Part shown: piece by piece, positions 17,183 to 25,436 of the stretch
Layout of the letters: each line of letters starts with the position of its first letter
Numbering within the stretch: the first letter of the stretch is position 1
From: Acinetobacter sp. P8-3-8
GTDB taxonomy: Bacteria > Pseudomonadota > Gammaproteobacteria > Pseudomonadales > Moraxellaceae
NCBI RefSeq assembly: GCF_000214135.1
Contig: NZ_AFIE01000041.1
Coordinates: 1-32,865 of the forward strand
Length of the DNA: 32,865 nucleotides
Reading direction: 5' to 3'
Made by a program: the position numbers and the translations under genes
The notes under the pieces: generated by a model
Database searches by the model: none
Told to the model about the DNA's origin: nothing
What the model saw: the letters and a program-made list of their open reading frames with translations, nothing else

Positions 17183-18448
17183 GTGAGTTTCGATCTCAGT
17201 GTATTTTCTAATAAAAACATTATTCTCGCTGTTACGGGTGGTATCGCTGCCTATAAAAGTGCAATTTTGGTACGCCGTTTAAAAGACTATGGCTTTAATG
17301 TCCGTGTGGTCATGACCAAAGGCGCACAGTCTTTTGTCACGCCACTTACATTTCAAGCGTTGTCTGGAAATTCAGTGCATACCGAATTATTAGACCCTGA
17401 AGCAGAAGCTGGGATGGGGCACATCGAATTAGCACGGTGGGCAGATTTAATTCTAGTTGCACCAGCAAGCTGTAACACCATTGCCAAGTTTGCAACGGGT
17501 CTGGCGGATGATTTACTCAGCACTTTATATTTAGCGACCAAAGCGCCTGTGTGGGTTGCACCTGCAATGAATCAGCAGATGTGGGCAGCCAAAGCAACAC
17601 AACGTAATTTAAATACATTGGTTGAAGATGGTGTACATGTGATTATGCCTGGTGCAGGTTCGCAAGCATGCGGTGATGTAGGTTTAGGGCGTATGCCTGA
17701 ACCTGAGGATTTGGCAGAACAAGTCAAAAATTATTTTCATCAAGCACAACGTGCAATTGCTGAAAAATTTGGCTTACTGGCAGGGAAACGTGTGGTAATC
17801 ACTGCGGGACCAACACGTGAAGCCATTGATCCTGTACGTTATATTTCAAACCACAGTACTGGGAAAATGGGTTTTGCGATTGCAGCGGCATGTTATAGCG
17901 CAGGTGCAAAAGTTACCTTATTAGCAGGGCCTGTAAGTTTAGAAACACCTAATGGTGTACGTCGTATCAATGTATCTTCAGCGATTAAAATGCTCGATGA
18001 AAGTATGCATCAGCTTGAAGAAGGCTGTGATATTTTCATCGCAACAGCTGCCGTGGCGGATTATCGTGTGGCGGAAGTTTCAGAGCATAAAATCAAGAAA
18101 GCAGGCGATGAGCTGAACGTTTCACTTGTGAAAAACCCTGATATTGTGGCGACGATTGCACAACAAGATAAACGCCCATTCATGGTTGGTTTTGCAGCAG
18201 AAACACGTAATGTTGAAGAATATGCTGCTGGGAAATTAGTGGCGAAAAAATTGGATATGATTGCGTGTAATGATGTTTCTCGTGCAGATATTGGTTTTGC
18301 TTCGGATCAAAATGCAATGGTCGTGTTCTTTGCTGAGCAATATCAAATGGAAAAGCGTGATTTGGAGAAAGCATCTAAACAGGATATTGCACAACAATTG
18401 GTTGAAGCGATTCATGACGCTTTGCACCATGAAATTGAGCCTGTTTAA
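17183..18448 (+). CDS. coaBC: Phosphopantothenoylcysteine synthetase/decarboxylase
   Basis: This bifunctional coenzyme A enzyme joins cysteine to 4'-phosphopantothenate using CTP and then decarboxylates the product. The N-terminal flavoprotein decarboxylase (about 1-185) has GGIAAYK, His80, the PAMNQQMW motif (127-134) and Cys163 in the flap SQACGDVG. The C-terminal synthetase (about 200-410) has the opening TAGPTREAIDPVRYISNHS and the HKIKK segment with the binding Lys. The start is GTG at 17183 after AAGGTG. At 421 residues it is full length. Confidence 0.96.
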   Translation: MSFDLSVFSNKNIILAVTGGIAAYKSAILVRRLKDYGFNVRVVMTKGAQSFVTPLTFQALSGNSVHTELLDPEAEAGMGHIELARWADLILVAPASCNTIAKFATGLADDLLSTLYLATKAPVWVAPAMNQQMWAAKATQRNLNTLVEDGVHVIMPGAGSQACGDVGLGRMPEPEDLAEQVKNYFHQAQRAIAEKFGLLAGKRVVITAGPTREAIDPVRYISNHSTGKMGFAIAAACYSAGAKVTLLAGPVSLETPNGVRRINVSSAIKMLDESMHQLEEGCDIFIATAAVADYRVAEVSEHKIKKAGDELNVSLVKNPDIVATIAQQDKRPFMVGFAAETRNVEEYAAGKLVAKKLDMIACNDVSRADIGFASDQNAMVVFFAEQYQMEKRDLEKASKQDIAQQLVEAIHDALHHEIEPV

Positions 18449-18538
18449 GCATTTAAATCTAAAAGATTTAATGAATATAGGGTATGTACTGCCGTATTTA
18501 ATATTGAAAAGTTTAAGTTAATTTGTGTAGGCAATCTT

Positions 18539-18652
18539 TAACTTTTGCAGGATCAAAAGTTACAAAAATCCTTTATTGAGCGAGAAGTACGTCCTGTACC
18601 TCCGCTCAACGGCGACATCTATGCCGCTTAACGCGATAGCATCACCGTGTTT
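18539..18652. repeat. Hairpin-rich intergenic element downstream of coaBC
   Basis: Consecutive inverted repeats lie here. TAACTTTTG (18539-18547) pairs with CAAAAGTTA (18554-18562). TTGAGCG (18576-18582) pairs with CGCTCAA (18603-18609), enclosing GTAC-GTCCT-GTAC. CGGC/GCCG follow near 18610-18626. The block is more GC-rich than the surrounding spacer and reads like a dispersed repeat unit, though only one copy lies in this window. Repeat status is inference. Confidence 0.4.
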
Positions 18653-18692
18653 TTAGTTGATGAAAAAAATAATTTCATTGTATTTAGTTAAT

Positions 18693-18786
18693 TTGAAAGA
18701 AATATTGGTGTAAATTAATTTTACAGATTGATATTACTTGAGAGATTGAAGTAATGAAAATGCAACGAATTCGTTGCATTTTTTAA
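18693..18786 (+). ncRNA. Possible small RNA with terminator
   Basis: A -35-like TTGAAA (18693-18698) and a weak -10-like TAATTT (18716-18721) have 17-nt spacing. They precede a stem-loop ATTACTT / AAGTAAT (18733-18755) and a strong intrinsic terminator (18757-18784). That would give a transcript of about 55-60 nt with two hairpins. No reading frame of note occupies it. The promoter match is poor, so this is a candidate only; read-through from coaBC ending at this terminator is the alternative. Confidence 0.25.
18757..18784 (+). terminator. Intrinsic terminator
   Basis: AAAATGCAACG / CGTTGCATTTT with an AATT centre forms a perfect stem with a T-tract. It lies 310 bp after the coaBC stop and 96 bp before the cytochrome b562 gene. 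Confidence 0.75.
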
Positions 18787-18879
18787 TTGCTATTCTTTGC
18801 CGTTTTAAACTATGTTTAACACTGAAAATGGATAATAAACCCTAATCTACAATAGCCACAGTTTTAAAGGATGATCACG

Positions 18880-19254
18880 ATGATCAAAAAAACTTTAGCC
18901 ACCGTTATGCTCGTTTCTGCATTCACGATGAGTTCAATGAGTTTTGCAGCAGACTTAGAACAAAACATGAAAACGCTAGGCAAAAACTACAAAGCGTTTA
19001 ATCAAACCACCAATGCGGCCGATGCGAATAAAGCCCTAGACAATATGCGAGCTGCTGCAACAGATGCAAAAAAAGTGAAGTTAAAAGGTCGTGGTGATGC
19101 AAGTGCGCCAACATCTACACAATTGTTTGATCAATTGATTGCACAGATTGATAAGACACAAGCTTTAGTGAAAGGTGGTCATTTAGATCATGCCAAGATG
19201 GAAGGTAAAAAGATCGCTGAGATTCGTGATCAGGGCCATAAGATTTATCATTGA
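18880..19254 (+). CDS. cybC: Soluble periplasmic cytochrome b562
   Basis: This 124-residue precursor has a signal peptide cleaved after SFA (residue 23), leaving 101 residues that align with E. coli cytochrome b562. Mature Met7 (ADLEQNM) and His97 (five residues from the C-terminus in GHKIYH) are the axial haem ligands. The MRAAATDAKK segment of helix 2 is also shared. There is no CXXCH, so haem would be non-covalent. The ATG at 18880 is chosen because AAAGG lies 9 nt upstream; an in-frame ATG at 18871 would abut that site. It is monocistronic with its own terminator. The electron partner is unknown. Confidence 0.87.
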   Translation: MIKKTLATVMLVSAFTMSSMSFAADLEQNMKTLGKNYKAFNQTTNAADANKALDNMRAAATDAKKVKLKGRGDASAPTSTQLFDQLIAQIDKTQALVKGGHLDHAKMEGKKIAEIRDQGHKIYH

Positions 19255-19276
19255 TTGTGAATATTCGTGTTTTAAG

Positions 19277-19300
19277 AACCGCATAGATTTGCGGTTTTTT
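19277..19300 (+). terminator. Intrinsic terminator after cybC
   Basis: AACCGCA / TGCGGTT with a 6-nt loop and a run of T residues lies about 22 nt after the stop. Confidence 0.85.
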
Positions 19301-19452
19301 GTTATTTAATCTCCATATCATCTATAAATTCAAAGCCTCTACATATTTTCAAATGGCTTGATTGATGATGTGAATAGCGCATGATCTGGATTTCATTTCA
19401 AACATTCTATTGCTAGGCTAATGATTCACAGTAGATAAATAGGTATATCAAT

Positions 19453-20298
19453 ATGCAAAAGCAATTACAATTTGAACGCATCGCTCAAGCAATTGAATAT
19501 ATTCAGCAAAATTTTAAGGATCAGCCTAATTTAGATGAAGTAGCTGCACATGTTCATTTAAGTCCTGCACATTTTCAACGCTTATTTACTGAATGGGCTG
19601 GAACGAGTCCAAAGAAATTTTTGCAATTTATTAGCTTACAACATGCCAAGAAAATTCTTGAACATGATCATTCAATTTTAGATGCTACATTTGATACAGG
19701 CTTATCAAGTTCAAGTCGTTTGCATGATTTGTTTATTCAAATCGAAGGAATGACACCTGCTGAATATAAAAATGGTGGTGCGCAATTGGTTATCGAATAT
19801 CGTTTTGCAGAAACTTTATTTGGACAGGTTTTCATTGCGTCTACTCAAAAGGGAATTTGTGCAATTACCTTTGCAGACCATAAAGATCTAGCATTACAAC
19901 AACTTGTTGCAAAATTTCCCAATGCTCAGTTCGTTGAAGGTGAAAATGATTTGCAAAACAATGCATTGTCTGCGTTTAACGTACATGTAAATTCACATGA
20001 GCAGGCATTACCGAAAATAAAACTCCATTTAAAAGGAACGGATTTTCAGCTAAAAGTTTGGGAAAGTTTATTGAAAATTCCAGCGGGACAATTAGTCAGT
20101 TATGGTGATTTAGCTGAGCAGATCGGCAATGCCAAAGCTTCTCGTGCTGTAGGCACAGCCATTGGCAGTAATCCAGTTGCATTCTTGATCCCATGCCATC
20201 GTGTGATTCAGGCGACAGGTGCTTTAGGTGAATATCATTGGGGACGTCATCGTAAAACTGCAATGATTGGCTGGGAAGTAGGGCATTGTTATGAGTAA
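19453..20298 (+). CDS. AraC-type regulator fused to O6-alkylguanine methyltransferase (Ada-like)
   Basis: This 281-residue protein joins an AraC helix-turn-helix region (about 8-105) to a DNA methyltransferase domain (about 115-280). The latter has the helix-turn-helix RAVGTAIGSNP and the alkyl-acceptor PCHR, Cys248. E. coli Ada (354 aa) also has an N-terminal Cys4 zinc domain that senses methylphosphotriesters; that domain is missing here, so the activating signal must differ. The protein repairs O6-methylguanine and may control the alkB gene, which overlaps its last 8 nt, as an alkylation-response operon. AGG lies about 9 nt before the ATG. Confidence 0.9.
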   Translation: MQKQLQFERIAQAIEYIQQNFKDQPNLDEVAAHVHLSPAHFQRLFTEWAGTSPKKFLQFISLQHAKKILEHDHSILDATFDTGLSSSSRLHDLFIQIEGMTPAEYKNGGAQLVIEYRFAETLFGQVFIASTQKGICAITFADHKDLALQQLVAKFPNAQFVEGENDLQNNALSAFNVHVNSHEQALPKIKLHLKGTDFQLKVWESLLKIPAGQLVSYGDLAEQIGNAKASRAVGTAIGSNPVAFLIPCHRVIQATGALGEYHWGRHRKTAMIGWEVGHCYE

Positions 20299-20935
20299 AT
20301 CTGAGCAAAAATCATCACAGATCAGTTTAGATTTATGTCATCCACAAATCCATGCAAATACAAATCTGTTACCCCAAGATGGTACGGTGAATTATTACGG
20401 TAAAATTTTTGATGAGATCACAGCCAATTATTATTTAGAACGATTGTTGGCGACAATTGCATGGCAACATGATCAAGCCATTATTTTTGGAAAAACCATT
20501 ACTACGAAAAGAAAAGTGGCTTGGTATGGCGATCAAGCATTTGAGTATACCTATTCGAATACGCAAAAATATGCGCTCGCTTGGACAGCTGAATTATTAG
20601 AACTGAAAGCAATCATTGAACAAAAAACGGGTGAAAGTTTTAATTCGTGTTTACTCAATCTTTACCATACGGGTGCTGAAGGTATGGCTTGGCATAGTGA
20701 TGGAGAAACGGATTTAAAGAAGAATGGTGCAATTGCTTCCTTGAGTTTTGGTGCGGAACGTAAATTTTCTTTTAAACATAAGCAAAGTAAGGAAAAAGTT
20801 GAAATTTTCTTAGCGCATGGCAGTTTACTAGTGATGAAAGATGTGACTCAAACGTATTGGTTACATCGTTTAGCGCCGACAAAAAAGGTATTTACCGCAC
20901 GTGTTAATCTGACCTTTAGAACGATTGTTGAGTAG
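20291..20935 (+). CDS. alkB: AlkB-family 2-oxoglutarate DNA dioxygenase
   Basis: AlkB enzymes remove N1-methyladenine and N3-methylcytosine lesions by Fe(II)/2-oxoglutarate oxidation. The 214-residue sequence has the iron triad His135, Asp137 (WHSDGE) and His192 (YWLHRL), and 2-oxoglutarate-binding Arg204 and Arg210 (RVNLTFR). The NYYGKIF and LLNLYHTGAEGMAWHSDG pattern is closer to ALKBH2/3-type proteins than to classic E. coli AlkB, in my reading. The ATG overlaps the end of the Ada-like gene by 8 nt, so the two are translationally coupled. Confidence 0.92.
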   Translation: MSKSEQKSSQISLDLCHPQIHANTNLLPQDGTVNYYGKIFDEITANYYLERLLATIAWQHDQAIIFGKTITTKRKVAWYGDQAFEYTYSNTQKYALAWTAELLELKAIIEQKTGESFNSCLLNLYHTGAEGMAWHSDGETDLKKNGAIASLSFGAERKFSFKHKQSKEKVEIFLAHGSLLVMKDVTQTYWLHRLAPTKKVFTARVNLTFRTIVE

Positions 20936-20995
20936 GAGAATAAAAGATAAATTCACGATTTCGTACTAAAATTGAGAACACTTTCCATCCGTAAT

Positions 20996-21022
20996 AAAAA
21001 AGACCGCATAAAGCGGTCTTTT
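20996..21022. terminator. Bidirectional terminator between alkB and secB
   Basis: AAAAGACCGC / GCGGTCTTTT with a 4-5 nt loop lies between the convergent genes and has an A-tract on one side and a T-tract on the other. Confidence 0.8.
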
Positions 21023-21054
21023 CAAACTTAATCTCAGATTGAGAATCTAAGAAA

Positions 21055-21513
21055 TTAAGCTTGACCTTCAGCAGCAGTGGCCTGAGCACGCTCCATATTT
21101 GCTTCGAACTCTGCATCAAAATTGATTGGAGTAAGTAGCAATTGAGGGAAACTACCTTTAGTCACAAGTTCATTCACCGCTTCACGAAGGAAAGGGAATA
21201 AAATATTTGGGCAATAAGCACCTAAGATGTAAGGAAGGCGATCTTCTTCGATACCATCGATCAAGAAAATACCTGCTTGTGTTACATCTACGATAAATGC
21301 TGTATCACCAGCATTATTCGCTTGAACAACAACTTTTAAAGATACTTCGAAATGCGTGTCATCAATTTTTTCAGCAGCAGAAGACAAGTTGATGTTCAAC
21401 TCAGGTTGCCATTCTTTTGTAAAAACTTGAGCCCCAGGTACTTCAAAAGATAAATCTTTAGCGTAAATACGTTCTAAAGCAAGTTGTGGTTGAGCTTGTT
21501 GTTCTTCACTCAT
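21055..21513 (-). CDS. secB: Protein-export chaperone SecB
   Basis: SecB is a cytosolic tetrameric chaperone that holds preproteins unfolded and delivers them to SecA. This 152-residue sequence opens with a Gln-rich tail and then [20 protein letters not shown]. It continues with [11 protein letters not shown], the AGIFLIDGI segment and [19 protein letters not shown], all diagnostic. AAGGA lies upstream of the ATG. It is the last gene of the rhodanese-grxC-secB run, the same order as yibN-grxC-secB in E. coli. Confidence 0.97.
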   Translation of the reverse strand: MSEEQQAQPQLALERIYAKDLSFEVPGAQVFTKEWQPELNINLSSAAEKIDDTHFEVSLKVVVQANNAGDTAFIVDVTQAGIFLIDGIEEDRLPYILGAYCPNILFPFLREAVNELVTKGSFPQLLLTPINFDAEFEANMERAQATAAEGQA

Positions 21514-21539
21514 TATTTATTCCTTCAATTTTTCGTGTG

Positions 21540-21797
21540 TTAACCAAGTAATTCGTCGAGTTTGCCATCTTTTTCTAAAGCATAAAGCTGGTCAAAACCG
21601 CCAATGAATTGATCATTGATAAAAATTTGTGGCACTGTGCGGTGTCGGGTTTTTTGCATCAGCTCAACCTTTACTTCTGGTGCTTCTTGATCGAGATTGA
21701 TTTCGGTAAAAGCAACCCCTTTACGCTCAAGTAGAGATTTTGCACGTACGCAATATGGGCAGAAAGTTGTTGAATAAACTTTTACTTCAGCGGTCAT
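21540..21797 (-). CDS. grxC: Glutaredoxin 3
   Basis: This 85-residue glutaredoxin reduces disulfides and protein-glutathione mixed disulfides in the cytoplasm. The dithiol active site CPYC (Cys13, Cys16) follows YSTTF. The glutathione-binding elements RTVPQIFI (TVP motif) and IGGFDQL are present. AAAGGAG lies 6 nt before the ATG. It lies 16 nt after the rhodanese gene and 26 nt before secB. Confidence 0.95.
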   Translation of the reverse strand: MTAEVKVYSTTFCPYCVRAKSLLERKGVAFTEINLDQEAPEVKVELMQKTRHRTVPQIFINDQFIGGFDQLYALEKDGKLDELLG

Positions 21798-21813
21798 GTT
21801 GAACTCCTTTAGC

Positions 21814-22224
21814 TTATTTCTTAGCTTTAACTAATGGCAAGCCTTGAGCTTTCCAATTGCTAATACCACCATCAAGACGGTAACTATCCGCATGACCAAC
21901 CTGTTGCAATGCTGTACCTGCAACTTGACCTAAGTTACAGATAAACACGATTGGACGGTCTGCAGCTTTTAACTCTTCAATATGACTTGAAATTTGGCTA
22001 TATGGAATATTACGGCTACCGCTGATATGACCTTCACGGAAATCTTTAGCATCACGTAAATCAACAAGCATGGCATTTTTAGCTTTGACTAAAATACCCA
22101 ATGATTGTGGTGAAATTTTACGACCATTACGTTGTCCTTCAAAAATAAAGAACAAAACAATGAGTACCCCTAAAATACCAAATAAGAAGGGGTGATTCCC
22201 CATAAACTCAAGCCAGCGTTCCAC
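21814..22224 (-). CDS. Membrane-anchored rhodanese-like protein (YibN-like)
   Basis: This 136-residue protein has one N-terminal transmembrane segment (about residues 12-28) and a rhodanese domain facing, by the positive-inside rule, the cytoplasm. MLVDLRDAKDFREGHISGSR is the conserved start of the domain. The active loop is CNLGQVA, keeping the Cys but without the usual second Gly and Arg. The start is GTG at 22224 with AGGTG upstream. Position next to grxC and secB matches E. coli YibN. Confidence 0.87.
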   Translation of the reverse strand: MERWLEFMGNHPFLFGILGVLIVLFFIFEGQRNGRKISPQSLGILVKAKNAMLVDLRDAKDFREGHISGSRNIPYSQISSHIEELKAADRPIVFICNLGQVAGTALQQVGHADSYRLDGGISNWKAQGLPLVKAKK

Positions 22225-22315
22225 AAGTCACCTAATTACAATCAAAAATTGTGTCGAGTATAGCGTATATATATGGTGATCAAAATCACCGCTTCAAGGT
22301 TAGATCTAAAGAAAT

Positions 22316-23374
22316 TTAACTTTTTTGTTGCGCATCAGTGATTTCTTCAATTAATCGCAAATAACTGTCCAATCGTCTGGCTAAAATATCGCCATTTTCA
22401 ACGGCACTTTTAAGCGCACATTGTTTTTCATGAGTATGTGTACAATTTCGATACTGGCAATGCCCTAAGAAATTGCCAATATCAGGAAAGCCTGCATCGA
22501 TTTTTTCTAAATCTAAATGCCAAAGTCCAAATTCACGAATTCCGGGAGAATCAATCAACGCACCATTTTCCCCAAAACGAATTAAACGTGTAGAAGTGGT
22601 GGTGTGTTGTCCTAATGCTGAGTTTTCAGAAATAATATTGGTTTTTTGTGCTGCGTCTGGAACAATGATATTAATCAATGAACTTTTACCTACACCTGAT
22701 TGACCGACAAAGGCAACCGTTTCATTGTCTAAACGTTGTGCTAATTCACTCAGATCACCTTCAGCTTGGGTGATTAAAACTTCATAACCTAAATCTTGAT
22801 ATTCTTTCAGCAAAGCTAAAATTGGATCATTTTCTTTGAGTAAATCAGATTTATTCAATACCAATAAAACAGGAATATCGGCATCTGCACACGCCACTAA
22901 ATAGCGATCAATTAAAGTCGGTGCAGGTTCAGGTAAAGCAGCAAAAACAATCACAATCAGGCTAATATTTGCAGCCACAGGTTTAACTTTATGATAACGA
23001 TCAGGTCGGGTCAAAAGCGAAGTACGCGGATGAATCGCCGTAATAATGCCTAAACCTGTATTTGGGTCAGCTTGCCATTTGACCCTATCGCCAGTTACCA
23101 ATAATTCTAAATTGGTACGCGTATGACAACGCCATACACTACCCACTTCAATCGGTTTCCAAAAAGGTTCAGGTTCGCCAGTTTTGACTTGTGGTTTTTC
23201 AGGATGATGACTTGGAGTTGAAAGTGCTTGTACTTCGAGTTGTCGTCCATAATGTTGAACAACAAGACCTTCAAGGTCATTTGACGTGTCGATTTCTTCT
23301 TGACGTGTTTTGTGTTGTTTCTGAATGCGACGTTGTTGCTGTTCAGTTAAACGACGTTTACGAATTAAAGCCAT
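22316..23374 (-). CDS. rsgA: Small-subunit ribosome GTPase RsgA
   Basis: RsgA is a circularly permuted GTPase that checks late maturation of the 30S subunit. G4 (NKSD, 174-177) precedes G1 (GQSGVGKSS, 224-232) and G3 (DSPG, 275-278). An N-terminal OB-fold (about 75-125) and a C-terminal zinc knuckle (Cys306, Cys311, His313, Cys319) complete the family pattern. The length of 352 matches E. coli (350). AGGAT lies before the ATG. It diverges from orn, as in many gammaproteobacteria. Confidence 0.96.
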   Translation of the reverse strand: MALIRKRRLTEQQQRRIQKQHKTRQEEIDTSNDLEGLVVQHYGRQLEVQALSTPSHHPEKPQVKTGEPEPFWKPIEVGSVWRCHTRTNLELLVTGDRVKWQADPNTGLGIITAIHPRTSLLTRPDRYHKVKPVAANISLIVIVFAALPEPAPTLIDRYLVACADADIPVLLVLNKSDLLKENDPILALLKEYQDLGYEVLITQAEGDLSELAQRLDNETVAFVGQSGVGKSSLINIIVPDAAQKTNIISENSALGQHTTTSTRLIRFGENGALIDSPGIREFGLWHLDLEKIDAGFPDIGNFLGHCQYRNCTHTHEKQCALKSAVENGDILARRLDSYLRLIEEITDAQQKS

Positions 23375-23496
23375 TCATATCCTAAAAAACCATGCATATT
23401 GAAAGGCAAAAATAACATGATGGGCGAATGAATTACAGCGAAGATGCTAGAAATTTGCTACTATTCTTATTTTATAACCGAATAAGATTGCATTAT

Positions 23497-24054
23497 ATGA
23501 GCAGCACCGCTGATACCCGCCTCATTTGGATCGACCTTGAAATGACAGGTCTGGATACAGATAACGATAAGATCATTGAGATTGCAACCATTGTAACCGA
23601 TGATCATTTAAATATCTTAGCGGAAGGGCCAGTACTTGCTGTGCATCAGTCTGATTTAATTCTAAATGCAATGGATGAGTGGAATACCAAACAACATGGT
23701 CAATCAGGTCTGATTGAACGTGTACGTCGTAGTAAACTCACTGCACAAGATGCTGAGCAGCAAACCATCGAGTTTTTGAAAAAATGGGTGAATCCAAAAA
23801 CTTCACCAATGTGCGGTAACTCGATCTGCCAAGACCGCCGTTTTATGCATCGTTTAATGCCTGAACTTGAACAATTTTTCCATTATCGTAATTTGGATGT
23901 ATCTTCTGTAAAAGAGTTAGCAAAACGCTGGCGTCCTGAAATTATGAGTGGTTTAAAGAAAAATGCTTCGCATTTGGCTATGGATGATATTCGTGATTCG
24001 ATTGCAGAACTCAAATATTATCGTCAGTATTTTTTTATTACGAATCAAGATTGA
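23497..24054 (+). CDS. orn: Oligoribonuclease
   Basis: Orn degrades 2-5 nt RNAs, including pGpG from cyclic di-GMP turnover, to mononucleotides. The 185-residue sequence has the DEDDh exonuclease residues: Asp13 and Glu15 in [10 protein letters not shown], the Asp in CQDRRFMHR, and the late His-Asp in [13 protein letters not shown]. The ATG at 23497 fits the family N-terminus; an upstream in-frame ATG at 23428 would add 23 unconserved residues. The Shine-Dalgarno is weak. A MITE-like element lies between its stop and its likely terminator. Confidence 0.95.
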   Translation: MSSTADTRLIWIDLEMTGLDTDNDKIIEIATIVTDDHLNILAEGPVLAVHQSDLILNAMDEWNTKQHGQSGLIERVRRSKLTAQDAEQQTIEFLKKWVNPKTSPMCGNSICQDRRFMHRLMPELEQFFHYRNLDVSSVKELAKRWRPEIMSGLKKNASHLAMDDIRDSIAELKYYRQYFFITNQD

Positions 24055-24088
24055 TAATTAAGCTTTAATTTAATTATTTTTAAATGAC

Positions 24089-24358
24089 TAGGGTCTGTTG
24101 ACATTTCATAAATGGATTGCGTTGTAAGCTAAAATTGAGCAGACGAGGAATGAAACGAAGAGAATAGCGAGACTATTTTCAAGTTTCATAACGAAGGCTG
24201 AGATAATTTTAGCCACAACCCTTCGGGACTAGAGTGTTTTTTGACGCTACGTTGTTGTGAACTACTTATTTAGAATGACTAAATTTCGTATTTCACGCCT
24301 AGTATCGTCTAAAAAACACTCATAGTCGCAAACATAGACGAATTGTCAACAGACCCTA
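24089..24358. mobile_element. MITE-like element, 266 bp, TA flanks
   Basis: Terminal inverted repeats GGGTCTGTTGACA start at 24091 and end at 24356, with 16 of 17 outer bases matching. TA dinucleotides on both sides (24089-24090, 24357-24358) look like a target duplication. The interior holds two long imperfect hairpins: 24121-24218 (outer arms GTTGT..GCTAAAATT and AATTTTAGC..ACAAC, with ATGAAAC/GTTTCAT inside) and 24233-24320 (AGTGTTTTTTGACG against CGTCTAAAAAACACT, with ATTTAG/CTAAAT inside). There is no reading frame for a transposase, so it must be mobilised in trans. The parent IS family cannot be named from this window. Confidence 0.75.
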
Positions 24359-24370
24359 ATGTCAGTGTAT

Positions 24371-24396
24371 AAAGAGGCTTGATTAGCCTCTTTTTT
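24371..24396 (+). terminator. Intrinsic terminator, probably for orn
   Basis: AAAGAGGCT / AGCCTCTTT with a 5-nt loop and a T6 tract. It is 317 bp from the orn stop because the MITE-like element lies in between. Confidence 0.85.
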
Positions 24397-24543
24397 AATC
24401 ACTTTTCATTTTGCATTTTTAAGTTATACTCATTCCAATGATTTTTTATGATGCGTTACAAAAAATAGCAAGCAATTCAAATTGTTTGCACATAAAACGT
24501 TTTAATATCCTTTTATATTTGAATTATTACAAAGAGATTGACT

Positions 24544-25278
24544 ATGCAAAGTAATAACCCAATTTTAACGCGTGCGGAAACGTATGCGGATTATGCAGAA
24601 CCTATGACCGTACAAGGTGCAATTCAAAAATCAGTTTTATTGACTGTGATTGCAGCTGTACTTGGTTTAGGGATTTTTTTCTATAGTTTTAGTACCTTAA
24701 ATATTGGTATTGCCTACGCTGCTGCAATGGTTGGTGCAATTGGTGGCTTGATTTTGGCGTTAATTACCACTTTTAAACCGAATACTGCACGTGTTTTAGC
24801 AATCCCTTATGCTTTCTTTGAAGGCGCATTTTTGGGTGGTATATCTGTTATTTTCCAAATGAAATTTCCAGGTGTGCCATTACAAGCCCTGTTAGCAACA
24901 TTTGTAACCACTTTGGTAATGTTTGGGCTATATCGATTCCAAATTATTCGTGCGACTGAGAAATTTAAATCAGTTGTGATGTCTGCGACAATTGCCATCG
25001 CATTGGTTTTTGTGGTGCAGTTTGTGATGCGTTTAGCCTTTGGTTCAAGCATTCCTTTCATCTTTGAAAGTAACTGGTTAGGTCTTGGTTTTGCTGCATT
25101 TGTTGCTGTTATTGCTTCACTTAACTTGATTCTTGATTTTGATTTAATTGAATCTGCTGCGGCACAACGTGCGCCTAAAGCCTTTGAATGGTTGTGTGGT
25201 ATTGCGTTATTGGCAACTTTGGTTTGGATGTATTATTCATTCATGCGCTTATTTAGCTTGCTTCAGGGCGATGATTAA
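24544..25278 (+). CDS. Bax inhibitor-1/YccA-family membrane protein
   Basis: This 244-residue integral membrane protein has about seven hydrophobic segments starting near residue 27. The family pattern includes IPYAFFEGAFLGGISVIFQ, RATEKFKSVV and LILDFDLIESAAAQ, with acidic residues in the last membrane segments where BI-1 proteins have their Asp pair. The ATG at 24544 is preferred over a TTG two codons upstream, with AGAG as the ribosome binding site. It resembles the COG4760-type branch rather than YbhL. The physiological role in bacteria is unclear. Confidence 0.87.
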   Translation: MQSNNPILTRAETYADYAEPMTVQGAIQKSVLLTVIAAVLGLGIFFYSFSTLNIGIAYAAAMVGAIGGLILALITTFKPNTARVLAIPYAFFEGAFLGGISVIFQMKFPGVPLQALLATFVTTLVMFGLYRFQIIRATEKFKSVVMSATIAIALVFVVQFVMRLAFGSSIPFIFESNWLGLGFAAFVAVIASLNLILDFDLIESAAAQRAPKAFEWLCGIALLATLVWMYYSFMRLFSLLQGDD

Positions 25279-25311
25279 TTTGAGTGAATCCATTCAAATC
25301 TAAGTAAAACA

Positions 25312-25338
25312 AAAATCGCGCTCATTGGCGCGATTTTT
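25312..25338 (+). terminator. Intrinsic terminator after the BI-1-like gene
   Basis: AAAATCGCGC / GCGCGATTTT with a 6-nt loop and a T-tract. Confidence 0.88.
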
Positions 25339-25436
25339 TATTATTTCGTAAACTTTCGAAAAAAGATGCATTATGCAATTTTGTTCTGTGCAAAGTCTTG
25401 GCATTATGCATGCAAACATTATCAAGTGAGAATTTC

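Noticed and set aside
18261-18521. Plus-strand reading frame overlapping the end of coaBC
   Set aside because: It is out of frame with conserved CoaBC codons and its extension past 18448 has no ribosome binding site or recognisable content.
24089-24358. Complete insertion sequence
   Set aside because: It is only 266 bp and has no reading frame long enough for a transposase; it fits a non-autonomous element instead.
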